A DNA stretch of 23,108 bases from Erwinia pyrifoliae DSM 12163 (GCF_000026985.1 NC_017390.1:2673428-2696535); one strand, 5' to 3'. Positions 8,601-17,823 are shown, counted from the stretch's first letter. The notes: generated by a model not told the origin, from the letters alone. Translations and numbers: made by a program.

Positions 8601-10759
8601 TCGTAAGAGTAAATATTGATTAAACTTAGCTTTTCATTCCCCTTGTATGAAAAGCGATCTTCATGAACTAGTTGAGACAATTCATTGTATTTGTAAGAAT
8701 GAATAATTCTTTCTTTATCACTGTTATTCTTTAAAATTGCAACAGTTTGCATTCTACCCAAACCATCATAACGTTCATAAATTTTGTTCCCATATAAATC
8801 TTTAGTCTCCACCTCATAATTTAAGCCCCCTGATTGCTCCTTGAAGTTATATTTATAGCTATACTGAAAGGTTTTCTTCTTATTTTTATCATCAACGTTA
8901 GAGGTGAGAGTGACAACAATTAATCTACCTAAATTATCACGCTTATATTCTATCCACTTACTCAAGCCATCAAAACTGCTTTGAACCAGACCGGTTACCC
9001 CATTAAACTTCACAGTTACGAAGCTGAATAAATCATCATTCTCATTTCTGGTACGCAAAACTAATTTGCCGAACAGATAATCCCATTTAAAGGTTTTAAT
9101 TATTTTCCTGTCGAAACAATGGAGGGTGTGTGACTTTAATTTACCGAACTCGACGTTATCTTTCAATCCCCAATGGTAAGTTAGCGAAGTGGTATTAACT
9201 AATACGTAATTTATGAACAGTTTTTCTTCTATCGGGACTATCTTATAGCTACCTATACCTTCATCAGAGTCAGAACCATGAACAGATTCGGTGAATAGTT
9301 CATAAATGTAATCCTTACGAATATTACTTTTGATATTTCCGGGATATTCAATGCTGGTAGATTTCATTACCCAAGAGCCATTAGGCGTTTCGACTGCCTG
9401 ATGTCCACGGCGAATTAAATTTGTATAAATAAATAAAAAAATTGAATTATTATCATTTTCTTGTTTGACCAGGTTACCATATTCATCGTATTCCATACTG
9501 ACGACTTCATCACGCTGTTTAACATTAGCACCAGTGTTATCAGTGAATGTTGTCCTGATTTTATTAATACATTGATACTTAGGAGATTGATACTGGAAAG
9601 TTTTTGTTTCATCGCAATCATTATAAGTATAGCTGGTATTTTTTACTGTCATGCCAGCCTCAATGCGTTCGCTAATCAATAAATGAAATTTATTATAAGT
9701 TCTGATGATTTTCTTTATCACCTCGCGTCTTATATTCAAAAACCCTTCAACAGATGAATAGTGATCATTATCACCAGCCCAGTTAAAAATATAGCTGGTG
9801 GCTATTTGTTTTATACCCGACATAAACTGAGGAATAATTTGGTACAGCCATACGCAGTACAATACAGAGTCCTCAGGGAGTGTTAAACTAAACGTATTTT
9901 CGCTGCGCTTATATTCAATAGTATCTTTTCTTCCACTCGGATATCTTATTTCCTCTAACAGATTATCTTTACCTGCTACATAAGAGTATTTGAATTTCCA
10001 ACTGTGTTCGCCAAAAATATCTAAACCGGTGTTTTTTATTTGTATTAAAAGGGTTTTGGTATTTAAGATTAAAGACATACTGTAACTGTATTCTGTATCT
10101 TCAAAGACCTGAATTTTTATATTTTCTTTTTCATCATAATCGAAGGATAGCAGTTCGGTATTAGTATTTATGGCTTTTTTATTTTCCCGAACGGTCCTTA
10201 GTTGTGGTATACCATTATTATAATCCCAGAATATTTGTATTTCCCCCCCTACTCCATAAAGAATTACGGAGGGTACATAACAAGTTTGTTCATCACCGTT
10301 GATATCTACATTTTCAAGCTTTTCCACGACTCCATTCATATACATAATGTAATAGATTTTTTGCGATACAGCCCCATCAGGGCTTCTGAGCAATATTTTT
10401 TTAAAGGTAAAGTCGCTGTATTTACAATCGGCTATCTCGGGCTGCCCCTCTATGGGGTCGTTAGCTATTTTGTATATCTGGCCGGATGAAAGAGATAATA
10501 GTTTTTTTTCTTCATCATAGCGGGATAGATTATCCGTAAATCCGTAGCCATATCCTTGATTTGAATACATGTTCTTAGAGTTATAATTAAGTACAAAAGA
10601 AAATCTGGCGTCAGAAAAACATGAGCTGTAGTCAAAAAGCGTGGTTGAGTTACTAAAAACGCCTGTCCTTGGGTCGACCCCAGTCATACAGGCACTGATA
10701 AAATTATCCTGTTGTATATTTACATTGAAATTCGCGGACGACTGCGTTTTTTCTTTCAT
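5669..10759 (-). CDS. RHS/YD-repeat protein 1 with putative cysteine-peptidase-like C-terminus
   Basis: A 1696-residue polymorphic-toxin-type protein. The N-terminus (DNFISACMTGVDPRTG, 18–33, then GYGYGF and LSLSSGQIYKI) resembles the shell domain of Pseudomonas-type RHS/TcC-like proteins as I recall them. Many YD repeats follow (YERYDGLGRM, YDEFGREIQRR, YDEVGNI). The RHS core is LYDAENKRFTTPDNLSPF then NPYIYCNNNPVNNDDKSG, ending at Gly1418. The C-terminal 278 residues begin with Gly-rich hydrophobic segments, then NIYSHGKK (His1565) and IIACHSAD (Cys1616), a pattern fitting a clan-CD cysteine peptidase; this function is inferred. No signal peptide or PAAR domain is visible. GGAGG lies four bases before the ATG. 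The 5.1 kb frame is intact and AT-rich relative to its neighbours, suggesting horizontal origin. No immunity gene is visible. RHS family is sure; target and delivery are unknown. Confidence 0.9.
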   Translation of the reverse strand: MKEKTQSSANFNVNIQQDNFISACMTGVDPRTGVFSNSTTLFDYSSCFSDARFSFVLNYNSKNMYSNQGYGYGFTDNLSRYDEEKKLLSLSSGQIYKIANDPIEGQPEIADCKYSDFTFKKILLRSPDGAVSQKIYYIMYMNGVVEKLENVDINGDEQTCYVPSVILYGVGGEIQIFWDYNNGIPQLRTVRENKKAINTNTELLSFDYDEKENIKIQVFEDTEYSYSMSLILNTKTLLIQIKNTGLDIFGEHSWKFKYSYVAGKDNLLEEIRYPSGRKDTIEYKRSENTFSLTLPEDSVLYCVWLYQIIPQFMSGIKQIATSYIFNWAGDNDHYSSVEGFLNIRREVIKKIIRTYNKFHLLISERIEAGMTVKNTSYTYNDCDETKTFQYQSPKYQCINKIRTTFTDNTGANVKQRDEVVSMEYDEYGNLVKQENDNNSIFLFIYTNLIRRGHQAVETPNGSWVMKSTSIEYPGNIKSNIRKDYIYELFTESVHGSDSDEGIGSYKIVPIEEKLFINYVLVNTTSLTYHWGLKDNVEFGKLKSHTLHCFDRKIIKTFKWDYLFGKLVLRTRNENDDLFSFVTVKFNGVTGLVQSSFDGLSKWIEYKRDNLGRLIVVTLTSNVDDKNKKKTFQYSYKYNFKEQSGGLNYEVETKDLYGNKIYERYDGLGRMQTVAILKNNSDKERIIHSYKYNELSQLVHEDRFSYKGNEKLSLINIYSYDPWGNINKVRHDDGVEENILSDVVNRTVTHWLSHGNDSINKTMTEFDINNQPVIFKRYSLDDQYTQLTLERDASGRVVNKKDELGRITHYGYDLQDRVNIITLPDHSVITKSYNKYSEEQLIEQLTFTSFNGKEFEIGTQTFDALNRLKESQAYGVTTKYHYNLDRPLPDEITFADGTTILYENDYGLKNKILSITDKEKKFRNEFLYSYIDDSLIETKYISAHDTYIEKITEDTGNNSLVINTTFTHDNNSIDITYKQENYINNDGISKITDENNTEYVYTHDKHGRLTEINSGKIKTEILYDKFSRIGHITESDELGKSALQLVYDEFGREIQRRVALSLTCEKPVPDPFQSLNLLVETMYYANNLIKSRVIKQLKENVEIIRIESFIYDELDRIKNYQCRGDVLTTDKSGKGIRAVAYAYDEVGNICEANSTYDDNSHGDIKFFYDKTNPFLLRRMYNTSTLDFTDYEFSNLGYLLRKKHTQTVGAHSTKAKESIYYYDSSLNLSTIEKTSYENNVVRDSYVTEYKFGNSNKVLFKKILTEGKKTEEISTFRGNDDEIINMIDLKNKMQYQSVNFLHGEAKQINIQNQNDLVKKKIITNNSGTPFFVLNFNNGKYQGSAVPTTDIYGSVSQSDLPVGINGYLYDAHADGYLLGSRLYDAENKRFTTPDNLSPFNGGNLNPYIYCNNNPVNNDDKSGYLTNQHWKIPVYIAGSLSIVSGIATLGGSLAMSSVMMTVFSIFEIGAGILGIKSIQGDGNEHELAIGGVSSSIGLGISLLHAFGKFRYPLSKSLKRFFDFNKSQQTLRNLSFDKKKKEIMGLKYLGYGVSVFDDTYKNKPRLNIYSHGKKTSLIETRLDNSGKLLQVNKLDYEGLDQLLGSIGGINYDNYASIRIIACHSADFGFLTPPLGYDMHQITGLPVKAFQGTVTSFGYPPEILQSSFEKFAHDPHAMQNILKQFASRFEIVHNANYSPKHFS

Positions 10760-10900
10760 GAACCCTCCGTGATAATATCATTATGTTAATATAGCTTTGT
10801 TGTAATCGTTTATTACCTGTAAAAGTTAAATCAGAATATACACCTGTTATTTCATAAATCAGATGTGGAACATGCATATCAAAATGAGTATATTAACCGG
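10760..10900 (-). other. Spacer between the two RHS genes
   Basis: This AT-rich 141 bp gap has no ORF that could be an immunity protein and no T-tailed hairpin. A 12 bp perfect palindrome TTAACCGGTTAA (10893–10904) covers the stop codon of the upstream RHS gene; its role is unknown. It leaves room for a promoter of the downstream copy, but I found no convincing -35/-10 pair. Confidence 0.5.
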
Positions 10901-13900
10901 TTAAGTAAAATACGTAGGTAGATAGTTAGCGTTATGGATAAGTTCGAATTCTGCGGAAAATTTCTTACGAATATTATAGAGAGAATGAGGGTCAGTAGAA
11001 TATCTTTCAAAATAACTTTGTAACGTTTCCGGTGGAATGCCAAAAATGGTCACATCCCCATGAAAAGCCTTCACCGGCAGACCTGTTATTTTATGCATAT
11101 CATACCCAATCGCTGATTTATAATAACTGTGGTCACCTGAATGGCAGGCTAAGATTCTTATAGAGGCATAATCGTCATATTTAATCCCTCCGCTAGTGCG
11201 CAACAAATTATCCAGCCCTCGTGAACTGAGTTTAGACGTTTCGATAAGCTTACCTGAATCATCCATTCGTGTTTCAACCAGGGCAGCCTTTTTTCCATGT
11301 GAGTAAATATTTAACCTCGGTTTTTGTTTGTAGGTATCGTTAAATATACTCACTCCTCTGCCGAGGTAGTTTACCCCGGATATTTTTTTTCTGTTTTTGT
11401 TCACGGGCAATGTTCTAAGATCATTTAAACTTCTGTTGAAATCTAAAAACCTGCTCAAATTCTTTGATAAGGGGAGCCTGGACAATTTTGCAATATTAAA
11501 AAATGACAGGCCAAAATCGAATAGCGTTGACATGCCATATGCAGCCAATTCTGAATCATCATTAATACTTTTTAGCGTTGCCAGGCTCAACGCACCTCCT
11601 GTAATCTGTATTGCTGAAATAACGCTTATTAACACCGATGACATCGCAATTGAACAGCCGAATGTTAATATACCAGTACCTATAGATAGTACTGCCCCAG
11701 TATATATTATATTCTTCCACGTCTCCCTGGTAAGGTAACCCGTGTTATCATTATTATTTACAGGATTATTATTGCAATAGATATAAGGGTTTATATTGCC
11801 TCCATTGAAAGGTGATAAACTATCTGGCGTGGTAAACCTCATACTCTCAGGGTCGTATATCCTTACCCCCATAATATATCCACCGGACTCTTCATCATAA
11901 AAGCAACCATTTAAGGCAGGTTGCATACTTTTTTTCCCTGAAGTTCCGTAGATTCCTATTGTGGTGTATTCGCTGCTCACATACTCACCGCCCCAATATT
12001 TTGCCACAAAAATCGGAGTATTCGAATTGTTAGTAATAATTTTATATTCGATACTCGGCTCATCGGTATTTTTGAGTATCATTTTAGCCGCCCCATATGC
12101 AGAGTGGATTAGCGTCATCATCGATTTATCTTTAAAACCAATAAAGTTGGTTATTTCATCATTATATCCCCGGTGAGTCACTATTTCCTGTTTCTTAACC
12201 TTATCCTTCACTGACTTTCTGAAGAACAGTTTTCCCGTAGAGCCATAACGGTATACTATATTCTGGCTTTCATTGGAGAAATGAGTACCTGAGATAGTTT
12301 TCGTGATAGATGACAAACACAACAGGTTATTATATCTATAGCTAACATCATATTTCTTAGAAAAATCAGCATTAATTCTTTCCGTGTGCGTTTTATTAAT
12401 GAGAAAACCGAGACTGTTAAACTCATTCTGTGTTATATCAAGGGTGCTTTCATTTTGCATCCAGCTCAATAAAAAAGGCTTCTTCTCATCATAGATGAAT
12501 GATACACGAGTTCTGCTGCCGTCTAAATAAACAGTATCAGTAATTAATATGTTACCCACGCCATCGTAGGAATATCCCACCGTTTTTATAGCTTTGCTAT
12601 TTTTATCTGTGGTCGGTATGATGCCACTACATTTATAAAATATGATTCGATTCATAATATCGTAGTTGAAAGTCTCTTTTCTAATGTCTATTTTATTATC
12701 TTCAGCGTATTGTTCGATCGAACGTGATTTTATCAAATTATTTTTGTTGTATTCAGTAGTGACTGTAATAGCAATATTTGGCTCGCTGATAGAAGGATCG
12801 CTTTCGAAATAAACCTTCACTTTTCGACCAATCTCTCTGCTGAATTCATCGTAGGAAAATTGAATAACGGACTTTCCCTCCAGGTCAGATGCCTTAATGA
12901 TATTAATCCTGCTGAATACATCATACTTAATCTCTGTTTTCTCTTTGTCTGACGAGATCTCAATTATTCTTCCATACAGGTCACGAGAATATACAAATAC
13001 AGTGTTCGTTTCATCCGTGATTTTATATATCCCTTCATTATTATAATAATCTTCTTGCTGATACATCAGTTCGATAATATTTCCATCATGAATAAACTTA
13101 GTGTTAATATTTATGATGCTGTTTATGGTGTCCTCTTCAATTTTTTCTATGTAGGTATCGTGTGGAGTAAAAAACTTTGACTCGATGAGTGAACCATCGA
13201 CGTCTGAGTATTTGAATTTTTTTAGAAATTCCCTTTTATTATCAGTCACGGATAAAATACTATCATTCAAACCATAGTCATTTTCATAGAGATTACTTGT
13301 GCCGTCAGAAAAAATAATTTCTATCGGAAGCGGCTCATGCTGAGTATAAACATACTTTGTTGTTACCCCATAAGATTCTCTTTCAACTATTCGTTCTAAT
13401 TCGTCAAAATCTTGAACACCTATATCATATTTCTTACCATCAGCGGATGTAAATGTGATTTTCTCCACCAGCTGCTGCTCTGAATATTTGTTATATTTTT
13501 TATTGATGAAAGAATTGTCGGGAAATACGATTTTCTCGACCCTGTCAAACAAATCATACTCATATTGGGTTATACTTCCTAATTCATCATGATACTTAAC
13601 TAACCTTCCGCAAAAATCTCTTTCGAAAATTGTTTGCAATATTATTCCTTCAGAAAAATATCTTTTAAAGCTCACGGGCTGATTGTTGATATCAAATGTA
13701 ACGGTCGTTTCATTTATAACTTCTTCGCCAAATGCCAACCAATGCGATTTGGTTCGGTTTATCAAATCCGTAACGATATTCTCTTCAACACCATCATTAT
13801 GTCTTAAGGTTTTAATATATCCCCAATCATCATAAGAATAGATACTTATCAGACTAATGCTTTTATTTCCTTTATAAGTCAAATGCTCTTCGTAATCGAT

Positions 13901-15994
13901 TCTTGAAAGGTAGTCATACTTGTAAGCGTGGAGTATTTTTTCTTCATCATCGTGTTTTTTTTTCATTGCTACACATTGTAGCCTGCCAAGACCATCATAT
14001 CTTTCATAAATATTGTTATGATTCAAATCTATCGTTTTTTTTTGGTAATATAAGACCCCTGAAATATTTTCAATACTATATTCATAGGAATATTGAAACT
14101 TTTTTGACCTCGCATCATCATTGATATTCGAAGTCATTATTGCGCCAAGAATTCGCCCTATCTTATCCCTCTTATACTCTAATTTCCTCCCCAGGCTATC
14201 AGTGATGCTGCACAAAAGGCCCGTTACGGAATTCCATATCACAACCTCTTCAATTTCAATTTCATTTATTTTTGTTTTCGTATATAGTGTGAAATCATCA
14301 TAGTAAATTCCGCCAGACCATATAAACTCTTTGACTTTTATTCTGTCAAAATACTTAATAGTTGAAGACTTTAATTTCCCTAAGTTTTCTCTGTCATGAA
14401 TACTTTCGAAGTATTTTAGTGAGGTGGACTTTATTGAAATATTATTAATGAGTGTGTTTTCATTAATCAGCACCAACTTGTAAGTTTTAGGTTCTTCGGG
14501 GTTCGAAATCATTACGGCAGGTTTAGCAATCAACTCGTATTCATATTCTTTAACGATATTGTTACCTTCACTTTTGAGATACATTATCTCAATTGACTCA
14601 AGCAATCTCATTCCATTAGGAATATCAACTAAAATTCCACCTTGATGTACTTTTATGGCATAAGAAAAAAATATTATCGAAATATTATTATTTACCTGCC
14701 TGATTAGATTACCTCTCTCATCATAGGACATTTCAACCGCATCTTGTCTCGTATTGTTCTTAGCGATACTCAAATCGGTAAACGTCGTTTCGGTCTTTGT
14801 GATGCATTGATAGTTAATGTCTTGCTGTAATAATTCCTTTTTTTCATCACAATTTGCGTAAGTGTATATAACATTTGTCGCAGTCACTCCTACTTCTTTC
14901 ATTTCACTGACTAACAAATGAAATTTGTTGTAATTTCTGGTAATTCTTTTTATTACTCTAAATCTTACATCCATATACTCTTCAGCAGAGGAATATCGTT
15001 CGCTCTCGTCGAACTTTTTAAAATTATACTGCGTAATAATTTTCTTCATATCTGCAGCAAACTGAGGTGTTATATAGTACCTTCTTACCACAAATAATTT
15101 AAAACTGTTTAGAGGTATTATATTGGGGCTGTTCCTTGCTCTGATATATTCAATTTTATCATTCCTGCCGCATGGATATCCTATTTCATTCAAAAGCCTG
15201 CCTTTGCCTGCTTTATTTGTGTATTTAAACTCCCAGTTATAATGACCACTGGCGTCTAGCCCATAATTTTTTATTTTTACCAGAAGTTTTTTTTCATTTA
15301 TATGCAGGGTCACCTTATACTCATAAGGCTCATTTTCAAATAGTCGTATGGTTCTTTCATTTTCATTAGTCGCCATGAATGACAAAAGATACCCACTGGT
15401 ATAGGTGCCAGACTTTTGTTCTTTCACTGACTGTAAAAATGGAATGCCTTCAATATAATCCCATTGCAAATGTATTTCACTAATAATGCCAAAGTATATA
15501 ACGACCGGCACGTATATTTTTTGTTTCTGCCCCCTTAAATCTAAGTTTTGCATTCTTTCAATAACACCATCGATATATTTTATGTAATAGTTAATTCGGG
15601 GTGCTTCTCCAAGAACGTCTCCTACTTTATATTTGGTAAATGTGAAGTTTTCAAAATCGAAACTGACTAAATCTCTTGCGTCATCGGCCTTATCATTGGA
15701 AATAGTGTAAACCTGTCCTGATGAAAGCATCAGTGTTTTCTTTTCCGCATCATAGCGAGACAGGTTATCTGTAAATCCATAGCCATAACCTTGGTTATAA
15801 TCAAGCGCCTTGGAATTATAATTCAGCACAAAAGAAAATTTGGCATCAGAAATGACTGACGAATAATCAAATATAGTCGTCGCATGATTAAAAAAACCCG
15901 TCCGGGGATCTACACCAGACATGCATGCGCTTATGAAATTATCTTGTTGCGTGCTTAAAATGACATTATCAATGCCGTTATCATTACTATCCAT
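10901..15994 (-). CDS. RHS/YD-repeat protein 2, tandem paralogue with the same C-terminal domain
   Basis: A 1697-residue paralogue of the next gene downstream, one residue longer and alignable end to end (for example DNFISACMSGVDPRTG and NPYIYCNNNPVN). The order is the same: shell, YD repeats (YERYDGLGRL, YDLFDRVEKI, YDEFSREIGR), core ending DNTG at Gly1419, hydrophobic stretch, then NIYSHGKK (His1566) and ILACHSGD (Cys1617) in a 278-residue C-terminal region. The His–Cys distance of 51 residues is identical in both. Its function as a cysteine-peptidase-like toxin is inferred. The stop is 141 bp before the start of the second copy, with no terminator seen between, so co-transcription is plausible. 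GGAG lies seven bases before ATG. The frame is AT-rich and intact. No PAAR or VgrG domain, signal peptide or secretion gene is nearby. Confidence 0.9.
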   Translation of the reverse strand: MDSNDNGIDNVILSTQQDNFISACMSGVDPRTGFFNHATTIFDYSSVISDAKFSFVLNYNSKALDYNQGYGYGFTDNLSRYDAEKKTLMLSSGQVYTISNDKADDARDLVSFDFENFTFTKYKVGDVLGEAPRINYYIKYIDGVIERMQNLDLRGQKQKIYVPVVIYFGIISEIHLQWDYIEGIPFLQSVKEQKSGTYTSGYLLSFMATNENERTIRLFENEPYEYKVTLHINEKKLLVKIKNYGLDASGHYNWEFKYTNKAGKGRLLNEIGYPCGRNDKIEYIRARNSPNIIPLNSFKLFVVRRYYITPQFAADMKKIITQYNFKKFDESERYSSAEEYMDVRFRVIKRITRNYNKFHLLVSEMKEVGVTATNVIYTYANCDEKKELLQQDINYQCITKTETTFTDLSIAKNNTRQDAVEMSYDERGNLIRQVNNNISIIFFSYAIKVHQGGILVDIPNGMRLLESIEIMYLKSEGNNIVKEYEYELIAKPAVMISNPEEPKTYKLVLINENTLINNISIKSTSLKYFESIHDRENLGKLKSSTIKYFDRIKVKEFIWSGGIYYDDFTLYTKTKINEIEIEEVVIWNSVTGLLCSITDSLGRKLEYKRDKIGRILGAIMTSNINDDARSKKFQYSYEYSIENISGVLYYQKKTIDLNHNNIYERYDGLGRLQCVAMKKKHDDEEKILHAYKYDYLSRIDYEEHLTYKGNKSISLISIYSYDDWGYIKTLRHNDGVEENIVTDLINRTKSHWLAFGEEVINETTVTFDINNQPVSFKRYFSEGIILQTIFERDFCGRLVKYHDELGSITQYEYDLFDRVEKIVFPDNSFINKKYNKYSEQQLVEKITFTSADGKKYDIGVQDFDELERIVERESYGVTTKYVYTQHEPLPIEIIFSDGTSNLYENDYGLNDSILSVTDNKREFLKKFKYSDVDGSLIESKFFTPHDTYIEKIEEDTINSIININTKFIHDGNIIELMYQQEDYYNNEGIYKITDETNTVFVYSRDLYGRIIEISSDKEKTEIKYDVFSRINIIKASDLEGKSVIQFSYDEFSREIGRKVKVYFESDPSISEPNIAITVTTEYNKNNLIKSRSIEQYAEDNKIDIRKETFNYDIMNRIIFYKCSGIIPTTDKNSKAIKTVGYSYDGVGNILITDTVYLDGSRTRVSFIYDEKKPFLLSWMQNESTLDITQNEFNSLGFLINKTHTERINADFSKKYDVSYRYNNLLCLSSITKTISGTHFSNESQNIVYRYGSTGKLFFRKSVKDKVKKQEIVTHRGYNDEITNFIGFKDKSMMTLIHSAYGAAKMILKNTDEPSIEYKIITNNSNTPIFVAKYWGGEYVSSEYTTIGIYGTSGKKSMQPALNGCFYDEESGGYIMGVRIYDPESMRFTTPDSLSPFNGGNINPYIYCNNNPVNNNDNTGYLTRETWKNIIYTGAVLSIGTGILTFGCSIAMSSVLISVISAIQITGGALSLATLKSINDDSELAAYGMSTLFDFGLSFFNIAKLSRLPLSKNLSRFLDFNRSLNDLRTLPVNKNRKKISGVNYLGRGVSIFNDTYKQKPRLNIYSHGKKAALVETRMDDSGKLIETSKLSSRGLDNLLRTSGGIKYDDYASIRILACHSGDHSYYKSAIGYDMHKITGLPVKAFHGDVTIFGIPPETLQSYFERYSTDPHSLYNIRKKFSAEFELIHNANYLPTYFT

Positions 15995-16718
15995 GATTGC
16001 ACTCCAATAAAGTGGTTGTAACTTATTTCAAACTGTCATCTTAGTTTTCTTACTACAGGCTGCACATCGTAAATGTCAATCAATTGAGCACGCGTTTTAT
16101 ATCGCTCAGCATAATAATATTTCTCGCTATTTATCCCAATTACAGGATAAGTAATAAGAATCATGTATGAAGCGGCATGTTTTATGAAGCATGAATCTAC
16201 ATCAACTTCTTGTTAGTTGAATATACTGACGACTTTGTCCCCCTCCTGTTTAATACAGCAGGCTACGACGCACTTCACCACTTCTCTTAAATGCTCTTTC
16301 AATAAAAAAGTGGCTAAAGTTACGATTCAGTCATAACTGTTTAAATCTGACTGCAGGATAGTTTTTTAGTTACCAATGAAGTGAAAAGGAATGTTAAAAG
16401 AATATTAGATGATATCTTGGATTATGGCGTTTTTTGGCCAGTTGAGCTTCAACAAAAGATCAACTTGAAGGATAAATCGTAGAAAATATGTTTACGGAAT
16501 GCGGAATTGACTTTTTCTGGCGTTTCTTTTGAACTTACCGTGAAGCTAAAACTTACAGTGAACTCAAACTGGCGATAACATGTGTTGCTGTGGCAGCCTG
16601 ACCACGGCGTCAAAGGCATCCATGCTTTACATTCTGAAGCGCCAGTCCCCTTGACGTGAAACAGCACTCCTGCACTTAAATGATTAGCGTGCTGAGTGCT
16701 GTAAGTCACTACAGCGTG
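15995..16718. other. 724 bp AT-rich intergenic region, no convincing gene
   Basis: The region separates the RHS pair from the aroG stop. It holds a possible minus-strand promoter near 16052–16079 and a pair of 13-mers AACTTAC[C/A]GTGAA at 16532–16544 and 16550–16562, offset 18 bp. A GTG-started 86-codon minus-strand frame (16449–16709) has no ribosome-binding site and begins twelve bases after aroG. The AT-rich part next to the RHS gene probably belongs to the acquired segment; the last 150–200 bp look more backbone-like. No transposase, integrase or tRNA was seen. Confidence 0.6.
16052..16079 (-). promoter_or_regulatory. Possible sigma-70 promoter for the RHS gene pair
   Basis: On the minus strand a perfect -35 TTGACA (16074–16079) is followed after 16 bp by TGTAGT (four of six matches to TATAAT). 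Transcription would start about 50 nt before the upstream RHS gene. In AT-rich DNA such matches arise by chance, so this is tentative. Confidence 0.35.
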
Positions 16719-17771
16719 CTATTTACGCCGAGTTTCCACCGCCTGCGCCAGCTGACGCAGCACGGTTTCGGTATCTTCCCAACCTATGCAGCCATCCGTT
16801 ACGCTCTTGCCGTATACCAGCGATTCTCCGTTATCCGTGTTCTGATTACCTTCCACAAGGTGGCTTTCAATCATCACGCCAATAATGGCTTTTTCACCCT
16901 TCGCAATCTGTAGCGCAACATCTTCAGCGACTATCATCTGCCTTTTAAACTGCTTGCTGCTGTTCGCATGGCTGAAGTCGATCATCATTTGAGCCGGAAG
17001 TCCCGCTTTTTCGAGCCCGGTTTTGACTTCACTAACATGATGTGCACTGTAGTTTGGTTCTTTACCACCGCGCAAAATAATGTGGCAGTCAGTGTTGCCA
17101 CTGGTTTCAACGATGGCAGAATGGCCGTACTTTGTCACCGAAAGGAAGCAGTGTGGCGCGCTCGCCGCACCGATAGCGTCGATTGCAACCTTAATGGTGC
17201 CATCCGTGCCGTTTTTGAAACCCACGGGACAGGACAGCCCGGAAGATAGCTCGCGGTGCACCTGAGACTCGGTGGTACGCGCACCAATAGCGCCCCAACT
17301 CATCAGGTCGGCAACGTACTGCGGAGTAATCATATCCAGAAACTCTCCGGCAGTCGGTAAACCGATGTCATTGATCTCTACCAATAGCTGGCGAGCGATG
17401 CGCAGACCGTCATTGATACGGAAGCTGCCATCCATAAAGGGATCGTTAATTAATCCCTTCCAGCCCACTGTCGTGCGCGGTTTCTCGAAATAGACACGCA
17501 TCACGATTTCCAGTGAATCATTTAGCTCTTCCCGGAGGGCCAACAGCCGGATGGCGTACTCTTTGGCCGCAACGGTATCGTGGATGGAGCACGGGCCGAT
17601 CACCACCAGCAGCCGATCATCTTGTTTTTGAAGGATCTGATGAATCGATCGACGGGCTGAGGAGACCGTTGCAGCCGCCTTGTCCGTGGCAGGGAATTTT
17701 TCGAATAATGCCACAGGAGGCAAAAGCTCCTTTATCTCTTTGATTCTTAAGTCATCGTTCTGATAATTCAT
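16719..17771 (-). CDS. aroG: 3-deoxy-7-phosphoheptulonate synthase, Phe-sensitive type
   Basis: Condenses phosphoenolpyruvate with erythrose-4-phosphate to DAHP, the first committed step of aromatic amino acid synthesis. The 350-residue length equals E. coli AroG. Recognisable segments are VVIGPCSIHD with metal-ligand C61, the strongly conserved block GAIGARTTESQVHREL with CPVGFKNGTDGT, and MIDFSHANSSKQ with a further metal-binding His. The overall sequence follows the AroG isozyme rather than AroF or AroH; feedback by phenylalanine is inferred from that. The ribosome-binding site is weak (GGA, about seven bases upstream of ATG). A TTTACA-N17-TAAATT promoter is present upstream. It converges on gpmA as in E. 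coli but with the RHS genes in between. Confidence 0.96.
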   Translation of the reverse strand: MNYQNDDLRIKEIKELLPPVALFEKFPATDKAAATVSSARRSIHQILQKQDDRLLVVIGPCSIHDTVAAKEYAIRLLALREELNDSLEIVMRVYFEKPRTTVGWKGLINDPFMDGSFRINDGLRIARQLLVEINDIGLPTAGEFLDMITPQYVADLMSWGAIGARTTESQVHRELSSGLSCPVGFKNGTDGTIKVAIDAIGAASAPHCFLSVTKYGHSAIVETSGNTDCHIILRGGKEPNYSAHHVSEVKTGLEKAGLPAQMMIDFSHANSSKQFKRQMIVAEDVALQIAKGEKAIIGVMIESHLVEGNQNTDNGESLVYGKSVTDGCIGWEDTETVLRQLAQAVETRRK

Positions 17772-17823
17772 AATATATCCAGGTTATTTCATTGCCTTAC
17801 TGCACACCGGGCGCATCACCCTC

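Noticed and set aside
5669..15994. Type VI secretion Rhs effector
   Set aside because: No PAAR or VgrG domain in the proteins and no hcp, vgrG or EagR-type chaperone gene beside them; the N-terminus fits the Pseudomonas/TcC-like RHS type better.
16449..16709. 86-codon minus-strand frame after aroG as a gene
   Set aside because: GTG start with no ribosome-binding site, no recognised domain, and low-complexity ending. Described only as part of the intergenic region.
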